The position numbers and the translations under genes were made by a program. DNA of 64,000 nucleotides from Cytophagales bacterium (GTDB taxonomy: Bacteria > Bacteroidota > Bacteroidia > Cytophagales > Bernardetiaceae): NCBI GenBank assembly GCA_013299045.1, contig JAAFJX010000022.1, positions 1 through 64,000 of the forward strand. Reading direction: 5' to 3'. Below the pieces are notes generated by a model. The model did no database searches and had not been told where the DNA came from. It saw only the letters and a list, made by a program, of their open reading frames with translations. Shown piece by piece: positions 9,205 to 18,100 of the stretch; the first letter of the stretch is position 1, and the number at the start of each line of letters is the position of its first letter.

Positions 9205-10890
9205 TTATGCCTCAATGTTTTTATCCACAGCTGCCAGAATTTCTTTTTCGGCGTTTTCGGCGCTTTGAAGCATTATTTGAGCCTCAGCGAGCAGATTTTG
9301 CACGAAGGCTTTGTCAGTATATGAGCCAGCATTGATGCGGACGTTCAAAAACGCGCCCTTTAGAGCGGCTGTGGCACAAAGCGCCCCCACACCCGCATCA
9401 GAGGCCGAGTTGGGATTGCCGTTTTTAGCCATTTCTAAGAGTAAAGGATAGGTTTTGAGGCAAGCTTTCATGACGGCCAAAGGAACTTCAATGGCATTTT
9501 TGGTAGCCTCTTGAATAGCATTTTTGCGAATTTGGGTTTCTTCGGGTGTATTTTTAGGCAATTTGAATGCTTCCATGATGCCGTTAAAAGCCAGCGTGTC
9601 TTCGTCTACCAGGCTGCATAGATGACGAACGAGGTCTTGACCAGACTCGGCCTGCTCCGAAAAAAGCTGCCACTGCTCTTCCCAGCCGCGTTTGTGGGCA
9701 GAGAGGTTTGCCACCATAGTCCCGAGTGCAGCACCTAGTGCGCCTACATAAGCAGCCACCGAGCCACCACCAGGCGCGGGCGCTTCGGAGGCGGTTGTAT
9801 CTGCAAAGTTCTCTAGGGTTTGCTTGATGAGTGGGGCATATCCCTGCTCGTCCTTCACAAGGTATTCGATGATGTTTTTGTTTGGGTCAAAAGGTTTGAG
9901 GTCGTCCAGCCCCATAGATTTGATGGCAATTTTAATCAGTTCGGCTTCTGCAATTCCTGATGAACGCTTTTGCTTATGCAGAAAATAGCGCCCTGCATCG
10001 CGCAGCACACGCAGCGGTACTAAGCCGACAATTTCAGTTCCAGTAACGCGTAGTCCTCTGCTTTGGGCACTTTTAACAATTTCTTCAAAAGCAACGTGCA
10101 GAGGCGTGGCTTTCATGTCCGTGATGTTCATGGATACTTGCGCAATGCCGTACTCGTCTATGTACCAACCAATGGCCTTTGTGCCTTTGCAAGTACCAAG
10201 AATGCGTTTAGGTTCGCCATTTTCATCGTTGATGATTTTGCCTGTAATGGGATTGCCCTCGCGCAGCACGCGGCCAGCTTCGCGCACGTCAAAGGCCACT
10301 GAATTGGCCAGGCGCGTGGAGGTGGTGTTCAGATTAAAATTAACGGCAATCAGGAAGTCTCGTGCGCCAATAGCCGTAGCGCCCGTTCTTGGCCTGAACT
10401 CGGCGGGGCCAAAGTCAGGTTGCTGCTCCTTCAGTTTCTTGGGCAAGCCTTCATATTCGCCTGCCCTAACAAAAGCTAAATTCTTACGTTCGGGCAGTTT
10501 GGCAGCAGACTCGTAGCAATAAACGGGATAGTCTAGTTCTTGGCCTACTCTCTGAGCGAGTTTGTGCGCCAGAGCGGCCACTTCTTCCATAGAAATATTG
10601 GCAAGCGGAATGAGGGGGCAAACGTCGGTAGCGCCAAAGCGTGGGTGTTCGCCTTTATGAATACTCATATCAATCAGGAGTTGAGCCTCTTGCATAGCAC
10701 GAAAAGCAGCTTCCAGGACGGCATTTGGCTCGCCTACAAAGGTTACAACAGTACGGTGTGTGGCATAGCCCATGTCCACGTCCAGCAGGCGTATCCCCTT
10801 AACAGATTGAATGCGGTCGGTAATTTTGCGTATCACTTCGGGGTCGCGGCCTTCCGAGAAATTAGGCACACATTCTATGAGTTGTTTCAT
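9205..10890 (-). CDS. ftcD: Bifunctional glutamate formimidoyltransferase / formimidoyl-THF cyclodeaminase
   Basis: The protein starts at the ATG at 10890 (MKQLIECVPNFSEGRD); the longer frame adds 11 residues before this conserved start. It has 561 residues. Residues 1-180 and 181-325 form the two halves of the formimidoyltransferase (ECVPNFSEG, HPRFGATDVCPLIPL, and the second half with VGLVPLRVLRDAG). After a linker, residues about 350-560 form the helical cyclodeaminase (APAPGGGSVAAYVGALG, ASDAGVGALCATAALKGA). It moves the formimino group of N-formimino-glutamate to tetrahydrofolate and releases ammonia, a late step of histidine breakdown. The other histidine-degradation gene in the window, hutU, is about 44 kb away, so the pathway is not clustered here. 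Confidence 0.95.
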   Translation of the reverse strand: MKQLIECVPNFSEGRDPEVIRKITDRIQSVKGIRLLDVDMGYATHRTVVTFVGEPNAVLEAAFRAMQEAQLLIDMSIHKGEHPRFGATDVCPLIPLANISMEEVAALAHKLAQRVGQELDYPVYCYESAAKLPERKNLAFVRAGEYEGLPKKLKEQQPDFGPAEFRPRTGATAIGARDFLIAVNFNLNTTSTRLANSVAFDVREAGRVLREGNPITGKIINDENGEPKRILGTCKGTKAIGWYIDEYGIAQVSMNITDMKATPLHVAFEEIVKSAQSRGLRVTGTEIVGLVPLRVLRDAGRYFLHKQKRSSGIAEAELIKIAIKSMGLDDLKPFDPNKNIIEYLVKDEQGYAPLIKQTLENFADTTASEAPAPGGGSVAAYVGALGAALGTMVANLSAHKRGWEEQWQLFSEQAESGQDLVRHLCSLVDEDTLAFNGIMEAFKLPKNTPEETQIRKNAIQEATKNAIEVPLAVMKACLKTYPLLLEMAKNGNPNSASDAGVGALCATAALKGAFLNVRINAGSYTDKAFVQNLLAEAQIMLQSAENAEKEILAAVDKNIEA

Positions 10891-11030
10891 AATACCTTGA
10901 AATAGAGATAAATATTTAGGCAAAGGGCTAAGCGAGAGCGTTAGATACCGCTCTGACTTTAGCCAAAAGTATGGCTATTTTTGTAAAAAATGCTGCTTTA
11001 AGCTAAGAATTTTGAAATTTTGTGTATGTG

Positions 11031-11732
11031 CTATTTTGCAAAGGGTTGCGTCAAAATACTCCTTGCTGTTTTCTCGGAAAAGAACATTTGCTGTTTGTCT
11101 TTGCCCAAAAGAACGGTTACGGCACCATCAAAGTCATTTTTTGCAGTAACAGTGAAGGTTGTCCCCAAACCAATTTTGAGTGTATCTAGATGCTGTAAAA
11201 ACGGTGAAGAAGAGTCTGAAACTCCCATCATAATAACAGAGTCGCCTACTTGAAGGTCTGAAACAGAACGACCGATATAAGCAGGCACTACACCCTCGGC
11301 AGACGGAATAGGGTCTCCATGTGGGTCGTATTGTGGACTACCCAAAAAAGCATCTAAGCGCTCTGTGAGCAATTTGGACTGTACGTGCTCCAACTGTTCG
11401 GCTACCTCGTGTACTTCGTCCCATTTAAAGTTAAGCGTTGTTACTAGAAAGCACTCCCAGAGGCGGTGCCGACGAATAACCTCGAGAGCAGCCTTGCGAC
11501 CACTATGCGTGAGTTTTGCGCCATAATAACGCTCATAGTCAATATAACCGCGCTGTGCAAGGCGTTTGAGCATATCAGTAACCGAGGCGGGCTTGGTGGC
11601 CAACTGGTCTGATATTTCATTGGTTGAAACAATCCCTTCGGGGTCGGTGCTTTTCTCCTCGCAGAAATAAATACCTTTGAGGTAGTTCTCTTCAGCTACG
11701 CTGAGAGGCTCGTCTTGCGTTATCTGTGCCAT
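11031..11732 (-). CDS. DtxR/MntR-family metal-dependent transcriptional repressor
   Basis: A 233-residue regulator. The start is the ATG at 11732 (MAQITQDEPLSVAEENYLK); the codon before it is a TTG. An N-terminal winged helix (about 15-75, ISDQLATKPASVTDMLKRL) is followed by a metal-binding and dimerisation domain (about 76-150, RRHRLWECFLV and HEVAEQLEHVQSKLL with the expected H, E and C ligand candidates). A C-terminal FeoA/SH3-like domain covers about 160-230. This layout is that of iron- or manganese-sensing repressors; which metal is sensed cannot be told. It is transcribed away from the DUF4249 gene. A 13-bp palindrome lies in its own leader, suggesting autoregulation. Confidence 0.92.
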   Translation of the reverse strand: MAQITQDEPLSVAEENYLKGIYFCEEKSTDPEGIVSTNEISDQLATKPASVTDMLKRLAQRGYIDYERYYGAKLTHSGRKAALEVIRRHRLWECFLVTTLNFKWDEVHEVAEQLEHVQSKLLTERLDAFLGSPQYDPHGDPIPSAEGVVPAYIGRSVSDLQVGDSVIMMGVSDSSSPFLQHLDTLKIGLGTTFTVTAKNDFDGAVTVLLGKDKQQMFFSEKTARSILTQPFAK

Positions 11733-11748
11733 CAATTTGTGTAAGATG

Positions 11749-11761
11749 CTAACTTAGTTAG
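11749..11761 (-). promoter_or_regulatory. Palindrome in the DtxR-gene leader, possible operator
   Basis: CTAACTTAGTTAG is a near-perfect dyad (CTAAC, 3 nt, GTTAG), 16 nt upstream of the regulator's ATG. It lies about 21 nt downstream of a TATATTTG minus-7 box at 11783-11790. A repressor bound here would block early transcription. Its TTAG/CTAA composition resembles DtxR-type operators, but the match is short. The role is inferred. Confidence 0.4.
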
Positions 11762-11782
11762 TCTGTTGTGCCTATTTTTTTG

Positions 11783-11790
11783 CAAATATA
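11783..11790 (-). promoter_or_regulatory. Minus-7 box (TATATTTG) of the DtxR-family gene
   Basis: Read on the minus strand the bases are TATATTTG, matching the Bacteroidota TAnnTTTG minus-7 element. It lies about 50 nt upstream of the ATG. A clear TTTG minus-33 element at the usual distance is not present. Confidence 0.4.
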
Positions 11791-11974
11791 TGCTTATTTA
11801 TATTTGTTTAAGAAATATGAAACAAAGTTTTTTTTATGGTAATGCTACTTTCAAATGCGTATGCTTAAAATTTAGAATCTATCAGAGTTTATTTGCTTAA
11901 AAAATGAGATAATCTGCTCAGATATTCATAGAATAATAATTTTTGATATAGACGCTCATCTCTTTTCTTATCGT

Positions 11975-12006
11975 TTTGAAAACATGGTATTTTCTGTTTA
12001 TTTTTG
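11975..12006 (+). promoter_or_regulatory. Bacteroidota-type promoter of the DUF4249 gene
   Basis: TTTG at 11975-11978, a 20-nt spacer and TATTTTTG at 11999-12006 fit the minus-33/minus-7 consensus of Bacteroidota sigma-ABfr promoters. The expected start of transcription leaves a leader of about 55 nt before the ATG at 12068. Confidence 0.6.
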
Positions 12007-12067
12007 TGGCATCAGCCAGAACATTTACCGCTTGTTGCATAACTAAATACCAAAAAATGATAGAGAT

Positions 12068-12928
12068 ATGACCACATTCCTTAAAAATGTATTCTTTTTA
12101 GTACTGATTTGGGCCTTCTTTGCCTGCGAAAGTGTTGTTACGAACGTTAAGTTGCCCAATATCGAGCAAAAGTTGGCCATTACCTGCTTTATCTCACCAG
12201 AAACGGACACTATTACGGCTACGGCTCATTTGAGTCAGCCTCTCTTTGGTAGCCCTGATTCAGAAAACGCTTCTCAACCTCTGCCCGATGCCAATATTTC
12301 AATAAGTGATGGTACAAAAACCGCTCGTTTTGTGTACGACCCTTTGCTGCTTAATTATTATGTAGGCGACCGAGGCTTTAAGATTGAAGCAGGCAAAACT
12401 TATGTGCTTGTGGGCCAGCGTGGGGACAAAACCGTCAAGGCAACCTGTACCGTCCCTCTTAAAAGAATAATGGACATCAGCCTTGCCATGGACTCTAGTT
12501 TTAACAGACGAGAGAACTATATGCGCTATCGTATCAAATATACTTGGAAAGACTTTTCTGAAAAAGGCAACTATTACCGTGTAGATGGGAGGCGTGTTTA
12601 CAGCGTTCGTTTGGGTACTGATTCAATAACTTATACACAAAACGTATTTCCTGAAGGTGGTTTTCCGCTTTTTACAGACGAAGAGAGCAATGATGAAAAC
12701 CTAACACGCACCATAGTAGAAGACCGTAGTCCGGGGGACGCTCCAAGCCGAGTGGACTTTTTGCTTTTGCATACAGACGTTCACTATCATCGCTATCATA
12801 GTGTTTTTATGACTTATAACGGCGATAATCCCTTTGCTGAACCCTCTATTATCTATACCAACATGGACGGTGGCCTGGGCTGTTTTGGGGCATATAGGCT
12901 GAGTGTTTTGAGTAGGGAGTTTAGGTAG
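12068..12928 (+). CDS. DUF4249-family lipoprotein
   Basis: A 286-residue lipoprotein. The signal peptide MTTFLKNVFFLVLIWAFFAC ends in a lipobox with Cys20. The body has the DUF4249 pattern: an opening strand region (KLAITCFISPETDTITATAHLS), then PDANISISDGTKTARF, YVLVGQRGDKTVKATCTVP, and the usual ending GGLGCFGAYRLSV. These proteins are common in Bacteroidota, often beside a TonB-dependent receptor; no receptor is adjacent here. It is divergent from the DtxR gene and has its own promoter. Its stop codon, TAG at 12926, is formed by the first bases of a TAGTC inverted-repeat sequence, so the last few residues may have been replaced by an insertion. The function of the family is unknown. Confidence 0.88.
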   Translation: MTTFLKNVFFLVLIWAFFACESVVTNVKLPNIEQKLAITCFISPETDTITATAHLSQPLFGSPDSENASQPLPDANISISDGTKTARFVYDPLLLNYYVGDRGFKIEAGKTYVLVGQRGDKTVKATCTVPLKRIMDISLAMDSSFNRRENYMRYRIKYTWKDFSEKGNYYRVDGRRVYSVRLGTDSITYTQNVFPEGGFPLFTDEESNDENLTRTIVEDRSPGDAPSRVDFLLLHTDVHYHRYHSVFMTYNGDNPFAEPSIIYTNMDGGLGCFGAYRLSVLSREFR

Positions 12929-13140
12929 TCGTTCCTTAAAAAGTATGCATATTATCTGTTCTGGGAACACCTTAACGGCCTTTGATAGACTTCTCTACTT
13001 TTTGCCTTGATGCAGAACTGAAGCGCGAGCTGAAAGCTCCGCCCCTGCCCCTAGGGCATAGCAAAAAAAAATCAAGCCCCGCAAAAGGCCAATTTTGATA
13101 AACAAATAAGCCTTTTCTGTCCTTAAAATGTATGCTATTA
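12926..13140. repeat. TAGTC-family repeat ends (partial element)
   Basis: TAGTCGTTCCTTAAAAAGTA at 12926-12945 matches the left end of the TAGTC elements seen at 25969 and 36972. A second weaker copy of the CCTTAAAA-TATGC part lies at about 13117-13136 in the same orientation. No inverted right end is visible, so this is a remnant. Nothing coding is seen in this gap. Confidence 0.5.
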
Positions 13141-13158
13141 TTTTGAATTGTTACTTTT

Positions 13159-13515
13159 ATGAAACCAGAAATATCCTTTTACAGCCAGCACAAGGAAGAG
13201 ATAAATGCTTGCTTGCTTGCGCTCAGACAGGTTATTTTGAAACAAGATGAGGCTATTTCACCAGTTTGGAAGTATGGTATGCCATTCTTTTGTTACAAGA
13301 ACAAAATGTTTTGTTATTTATGGGTACATAAAAAGTATAAATTGCCTTACATTGGTCTTGTAGAGGGCTTGCGTTTTGACGAGCCATTTTTAATACAAGA
13401 AGCACGTGCACGTATGAAAATTATGCTTATCAATCCTAACGAAGACTTACCCTTAAAAAGAATTGAAGACATTTTGCAGAAAGGTATTGGCTTTTACAAA
13501 AGCGGCCTTACCTAA
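13159..13515 (+). CDS. DUF1801-family protein
   Basis: 118 residues, starting with ATG at 13159. The pattern ISFYSQHKEEINACLLALRQ, then SPVWKYGMPFFCYKNKMFCYL, KLPYIGLVEGLRF and a terminal MLINPNEDLP segment is that of the DUF1801 (YdhG-like) fold. These are small cytosolic proteins with an alpha/beta sandwich and no established reaction. No signal or membrane segment is present. It is a single gene facing a convergent membrane-protein gene. Confidence 0.8.
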   Translation: MKPEISFYSQHKEEINACLLALRQVILKQDEAISPVWKYGMPFFCYKNKMFCYLWVHKKYKLPYIGLVEGLRFDEPFLIQEARARMKIMLINPNEDLPLKRIEDILQKGIGFYKSGLT

Positions 13516-13543
13516 TTGAACGCCAATTATTGGTGTATAAAAA

Positions 13544-14299
13544 CTAACCCTTTTTAAAGAAACGCACCAGTTCTCTGATGCTGTCCAGGACGGCGCTATC
13601 TTGGGCTATTTTTTTCATGCCTTCGTGGTGCTGGTCGTCCAGAGATTTAATTCTAAACTCGGTATCGTCTTCAATCTTTTTAAGTTTTTCGTTAAGCTCT
13701 TCAAAGTGGGCATCTACGTCTTGCCGCCATGACGACTTGTCGTGGTCAGTAGTGAGTGTAGCTTCTACCTGCTCCATTCTTACTTTGAAGTCTTCTAGCA
13801 TATTTCGGACTTCGTAAAGGTCTTCGCGTGGATACCTAAACTCTGTACGAATACCCTCAAGTCTGCGTTGCAGATATTCATAGTAGCGTATTGAAGGGCG
13901 CAAACCAGCGAACAAGGCTGTTAGTGCTGCCGCATAATAACCCACCACGGTAAAACCTGTAAGCGCAATAATGAGAAGTGCAAGGGCTGATACAACGTGC
14001 AAGCCAAGTGCAACATAAAGGGAATTTTTAGCCACTTTTTGGGCATAAGCCAGTGTTTCCTCCACAACCAAGATGTCTTTTCTCTTGGAAATGGCCGCAT
14101 CGTCAAGTACTTCACGTGCTTTAAAGTGGGCGTTCCAAGGAACAGTAACAACAATCATTAGCCAAACAAAAGCCGCAATACCTACGACCCAGTCTTGCCA
14201 AGTGCCCACCAGTACTGCATCTGTAAAAAACACAAAAGCCATGTAGCTAGTACCGCCAATAAAAGCAAGCCCCAACCAAAAATTTAAAAAACCCTTCAT
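13544..14299 (-). CDS. Four-helix membrane protein with C-terminal coiled coil
   Basis: 251 residues. Two N-terminal membrane segments (about 5-25 and 36-56) are followed by a cytosolic loop (KAREVLDDAAISKRKDILVVEE), two further segments (about 91-112 and 115-135) and a long charged C-terminal helix (about 140-240). The latter includes VRMEQVEATLTT and ELNEKLKKIEDD and is likely a coiled coil. I do not recognise the family. Only 45 nt separate it from the upstream membrane-protein gene, so they are probably co-transcribed. Confidence 0.75.
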   Translation of the reverse strand: MKGFLNFWLGLAFIGGTSYMAFVFFTDAVLVGTWQDWVVGIAAFVWLMIVVTVPWNAHFKAREVLDDAAISKRKDILVVEETLAYAQKVAKNSLYVALGLHVVSALALLIIALTGFTVVGYYAAALTALFAGLRPSIRYYEYLQRRLEGIRTEFRYPREDLYEVRNMLEDFKVRMEQVEATLTTDHDKSSWRQDVDAHFEELNEKLKKIEDDTEFRIKSLDDQHHEGMKKIAQDSAVLDSIRELVRFFKKG

Positions 14300-14344
14300 T
14301 CTCTAATTATTTAAAGTGATGTTAATCATTTATTGTAAGCATTA

Positions 14345-14845
14345 TTAGGCCTCCAGAAACTGTATCAAGGAATCATGAATTCGTTTTTTTTGTCTTTTTA
14401 GGGCATAAATAATCGGTAAATAGCTGCCCAAAGCCGCCACCAAGCCCAATGGAATCATAAAAGCCAGTTTTGTGGTTGCTAGCAATACCAATATTGCTGC
14501 CCACAAAAAACCTAGCAGATAGAATAAGCCTTTTTGAATTTTTGAGAGACGGTAATGTAAAAAAACAATGCTGCCCGTCCGAGTTGCTTCTATGCTGCCT
14601 TCTACCCGTGTGCCCAGTTTTTTGAGCCCCATAAGCGGAAATTTGATACAAAATTTTTGGCCTGTGCTGTTGCAAAAAGCATAATTGTTATTTTTTTTTA
14701 GCACGAATTTATGCACTTCATTAGCTGAGATAGCCGTAATAAGCGTTCGGTCTTCTTCGGGCACAAGTGTAAAGGCATTGTAATGCGCACCGAGCAAATA
14801 CTTGGCCGTAGTCCACTTTTTTTGTATAAAATTTGGTGTAGTCAT
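14345..14845 (-). CDS. Hypothetical protein with C-terminal membrane hairpin
   Basis: 166 residues from the ATG at 14845. The first 100 residues look beta-rich and soluble (HKFVLKKNNNYAFCNSTGQK, TRVEGSIEATRTGSIVFLHY). Two membrane segments follow at about 103-122 and 124-145, then a short basic tail. The family is not recognised; the N-terminal half faintly resembles proteins that sense or scramble lipids, but that is only an impression. It lies first in a two-gene minus-strand unit. Confidence 0.7.
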   Translation of the reverse strand: MTTPNFIQKKWTTAKYLLGAHYNAFTLVPEEDRTLITAISANEVHKFVLKKNNNYAFCNSTGQKFCIKFPLMGLKKLGTRVEGSIEATRTGSIVFLHYRLSKIQKGLFYLLGFLWAAILVLLATTKLAFMIPLGLVAALGSYLPIIYALKRQKKRIHDSLIQFLEA

Positions 14846-15138
14846 GCTCTAAAAGTTCTTGTTTTTTGAGTCCCTAAAGCAGAGTGGTGTATGATTGTTT
14901 TTGATGAACGCGCCCAATATTATTCAACATCAAAAAAAATTACACTGCAATTAACATTACTTTTTTCTTACTTCAAAACAGAAAGGGACAAAGCTCATCA
15001 AAAATTATCTGTTTGCGGTTATTTGAATTTTGTGTGGAGTGAAAAATCTATTGTAAAAGCGCCTATCTGCTTTCGGCAAGCAGGATTTTCTGCTAGCAAA
15101 CGCTCACAAACTAGTATGATTTGATGCGTTTCCATGCC
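14846..15138. other. Gap without a supported gene
   Basis: These 293 bases hold a short plus-strand open frame (14891-15124) with no recognisable features. I saw no hairpin, repeat or promoter match. Confidence 0.5.
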
Positions 15139-18100
15139 TTATGCTTTTTCTACTATTGCCATTTCCTCGTCAGTTAAGCCGTAAAGCTGGTAAACCAAGT
15201 GGTCTATTTGTGCTTCTAGCGCGGTTGTGTCGGTGGTGGGCGATTCCTTTTTAAGGGATAGGATTTTATTAACAGCGTGTTCTATTTGAGCAAAAATAGC
15301 TAAATGAAGCTGTGGCAGAGTTAGGCTTTTGATATTTTCAATCAAAATTCTTGGAAATTGTTGTTTTTCTGCAAAAACACGCTCATAAATAAAATGTATC
15401 AGTTTTGAATTAAGAATAGCTAAAATTAATATATTACTGTAGTCTTTGTTGGTAGAATATAGGCAATAAACAGATTGCGTAGAAACAACTTTGCCCTCCG
15501 CTACAGAGGCATTAATTCTTGCACCTAACTGCCTGATAACTAATTTATCTTTGCTATAATGCGTCATTTCTTTGAGAACACTTTTTTGAACTATATGCTT
15601 TATCTCGCCTTTAAAAGCATAACGCTCAATGTTTTCTCCTGTAATTATAGGAAAAGTATTCTTATTATTCTGTTTGTCAATGATTAAGTTGCTCTTTTTG
15701 CCTATTTCTTCACCCCGCCAAATATACACGTGGTCTTGTAGTGAAGTATTCTGAAATAGCTTGACGAGAAGACTAAGCTCCTTGTCATCAATGAATAAAA
15801 GCCTGAAGGAATTTGTTTTTTCATCGGTTAGATACTGGATATGCTTTGTGGTTAGTTCGCCAGTTACAAAGGTATCCATGTTCTTTGTTTTGGTACATTC
15901 TATCTGTTGCGTTTGCATAGAGAGTGAATTTTCAAGAAAATAAACGCAAGAACTTACATTGGCTTCGTCAAAAATATTATCAATATGTAAAATTTTATAG
16001 AGATTTGTAACTTTGTATAGATACTCTCTAATATTTTTAAAGTTGCTCCTTGCCAAAAATGAGTCAGGAATAATAAGGCTGTTTAAACCATTTTTTTTGG
16101 TGAGCGTGGTGGACTTTTCAATGAACAAGGAGTATAAATCATATTGATAGACAGCGGTTCGGAAACTGGTCTCTAAAATGGTCTTTAGTTCAGCCGCTAT
16201 CATTCTATTTGAAATATACGGTGGATTTCCTATTACCACATCAAAGCCCATAAAATCTCCGTTTTCGTTCAAGACCTCCGGAAACTCAAAGCGCCATTCA
16301 AACGCGTTGTCATAAATTTGATTCGTTTCTTGGTCTTGGATAGTCGCTTCAAGTTGCTCTATTTCAGCGGCTAACCATTCAACTTTTTTGTCTTGCTCTT
16401 TTTTTTGTTTTGCTGAAAGTTCAAAAGCGGATATTTGGGTATGGAAAACCCTCAACTCGCCCTCTAACTTGCGCTTGCGTACCAGTTTTGGGTCGTTTTT
16501 GCTGATTTCTGTATGGCAATCCGCTTTGATGTCCGCCATAAGGCGCATCATTTCGCGTTTCTGCTCCCTATTCTCTGCGTTGCGGTAGGTAGCCACAGCC
16601 CGGCGATAACCCTCTACAGTCCATTGGTTTTTCTTTAACGCTCTTTTGAGGTCTGAGTCCAGAGCAAAACGGCTCACGAGCGAGTTCCCGCATTTGATGT
16701 TTATGTCAATGTTTGGTAGGGTTTCTAATGTACTAAAGTTGCTTTCTACGGTATAGTAGGCATTTTTTAGCAGTTCAATCCACAAACGCAAACGGCATAT
16801 CTTAACTGAATTAGGGTTAATGTCCACACCAAATAGGCAGCTTTCTATAATAACTTGCTTTTCTTTGAATATGGACTGCTGAATCACCTGCCTTTCCGGC
16901 AATTGATTCGCCTTATAGACAGAAAGATTCTCCCCAAAAGTATGTCTGATTGACTTTTCTGTTCGTGGCGCTGGCGCTAGGTAATAAAACTCTTCTGCCG
17001 ATTCTTTTTCAGTGATAAAAAGTTCATCATTAACAACTTGCACAGTGCAGTTGAGCGGTCTTTTTCCTTCAAAATCCAGCAATATGCCTAAGTCATTCTT
17101 GATGGCAATAATTTCGTTGAGTGCCGAGACCAGAAAGTGCCCCGAACCTACGGCGGGGTCGCAAACTCTGAGGCTATTGACGATTTGATTGGCCTCAAGT
17201 CGGTCTTCTATCTTGGCGCAAAGTTCCTCAATGCTTGTGCAATTCCATTTTTTTGTTTCATTGAACTTTTGCACAAGGGCCTTGCGAATGGTCTCGCGGC
17301 ACATATACATGGTTATAAAGCCAGGTGTAAAAAATGAGCCATCTTTGTAGCCATTTATTTTTTCAAAGATTAAACCGAGTACAGAGGCGTTTATGAGGGT
17401 TTTATTGTCTTCTTGAATTTCTTCATTGCCTTCCGTCCCAAAGTCATAAGCATCTAGAAACGCCAATAAATAGGTGAGAGTACTTAAAGTTCCTGTTTGT
17501 TTTTTGCCATGTTGGTCTTTCAGGACGGTATGTGGAAAAATAGGAATGGTTTTATCGTCCTTCAAGTTACTGATAAACAGGGTAACCTGCTCCATTTCTG
17601 TAGGTTCAAAAAGCGAGGAGTTGAGGTAAGGCACTTTCTGATAGGCTTCCTTTACGTCCTTGTTACGGTTTTCATGCTCTCGCGCCAGTACCTGAAAGAA
17701 AAGACTGTTCAAAGCATTATAGTCTGGCAATTTATTCAAGTTAAGGAAAAAATAAGATTTATCCCCTTTATGATAACTAACAAGCTGAGCCTCTAATAGT
17801 TTCAAAAACAAAATTCTATTTATCCAGGTAATGCTCAGCTCTAGGCCAATCGTAAACAACTGCTCTTCCGTATTGCTGCCATATTGGCTTGGTCTTTTGA
17901 GCCTGCTTAGTTTGTCTAAACTATCAAGTTCTAGGATAGTATTCTCAAGTATGCTCCCTGAGTGCCTGTCTTGTGCTTTCTTTCTTTCAATGAGTTTTTT
18001 TGCTCCGTCTTGCACTTCATTAAGCCCCAAAATGTGCAATAACTCGCCATAAAAACCTCTGTCTAGGCTGTTGCTATCGTTTGCGAAGGGGAGTTTTAAG

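Noticed and set aside
8656-9324. 222-codon plus-strand frame opposite the GH3 gene
   Set aside because: Antisense shadow of a well-conserved coding sequence and crosses two genes.
14891-15124. 77-codon plus-strand frame between the membrane-protein gene and the type IIG gene
   Set aside because: No recognisable domain, no promoter, and composition like the surrounding non-coding DNA.
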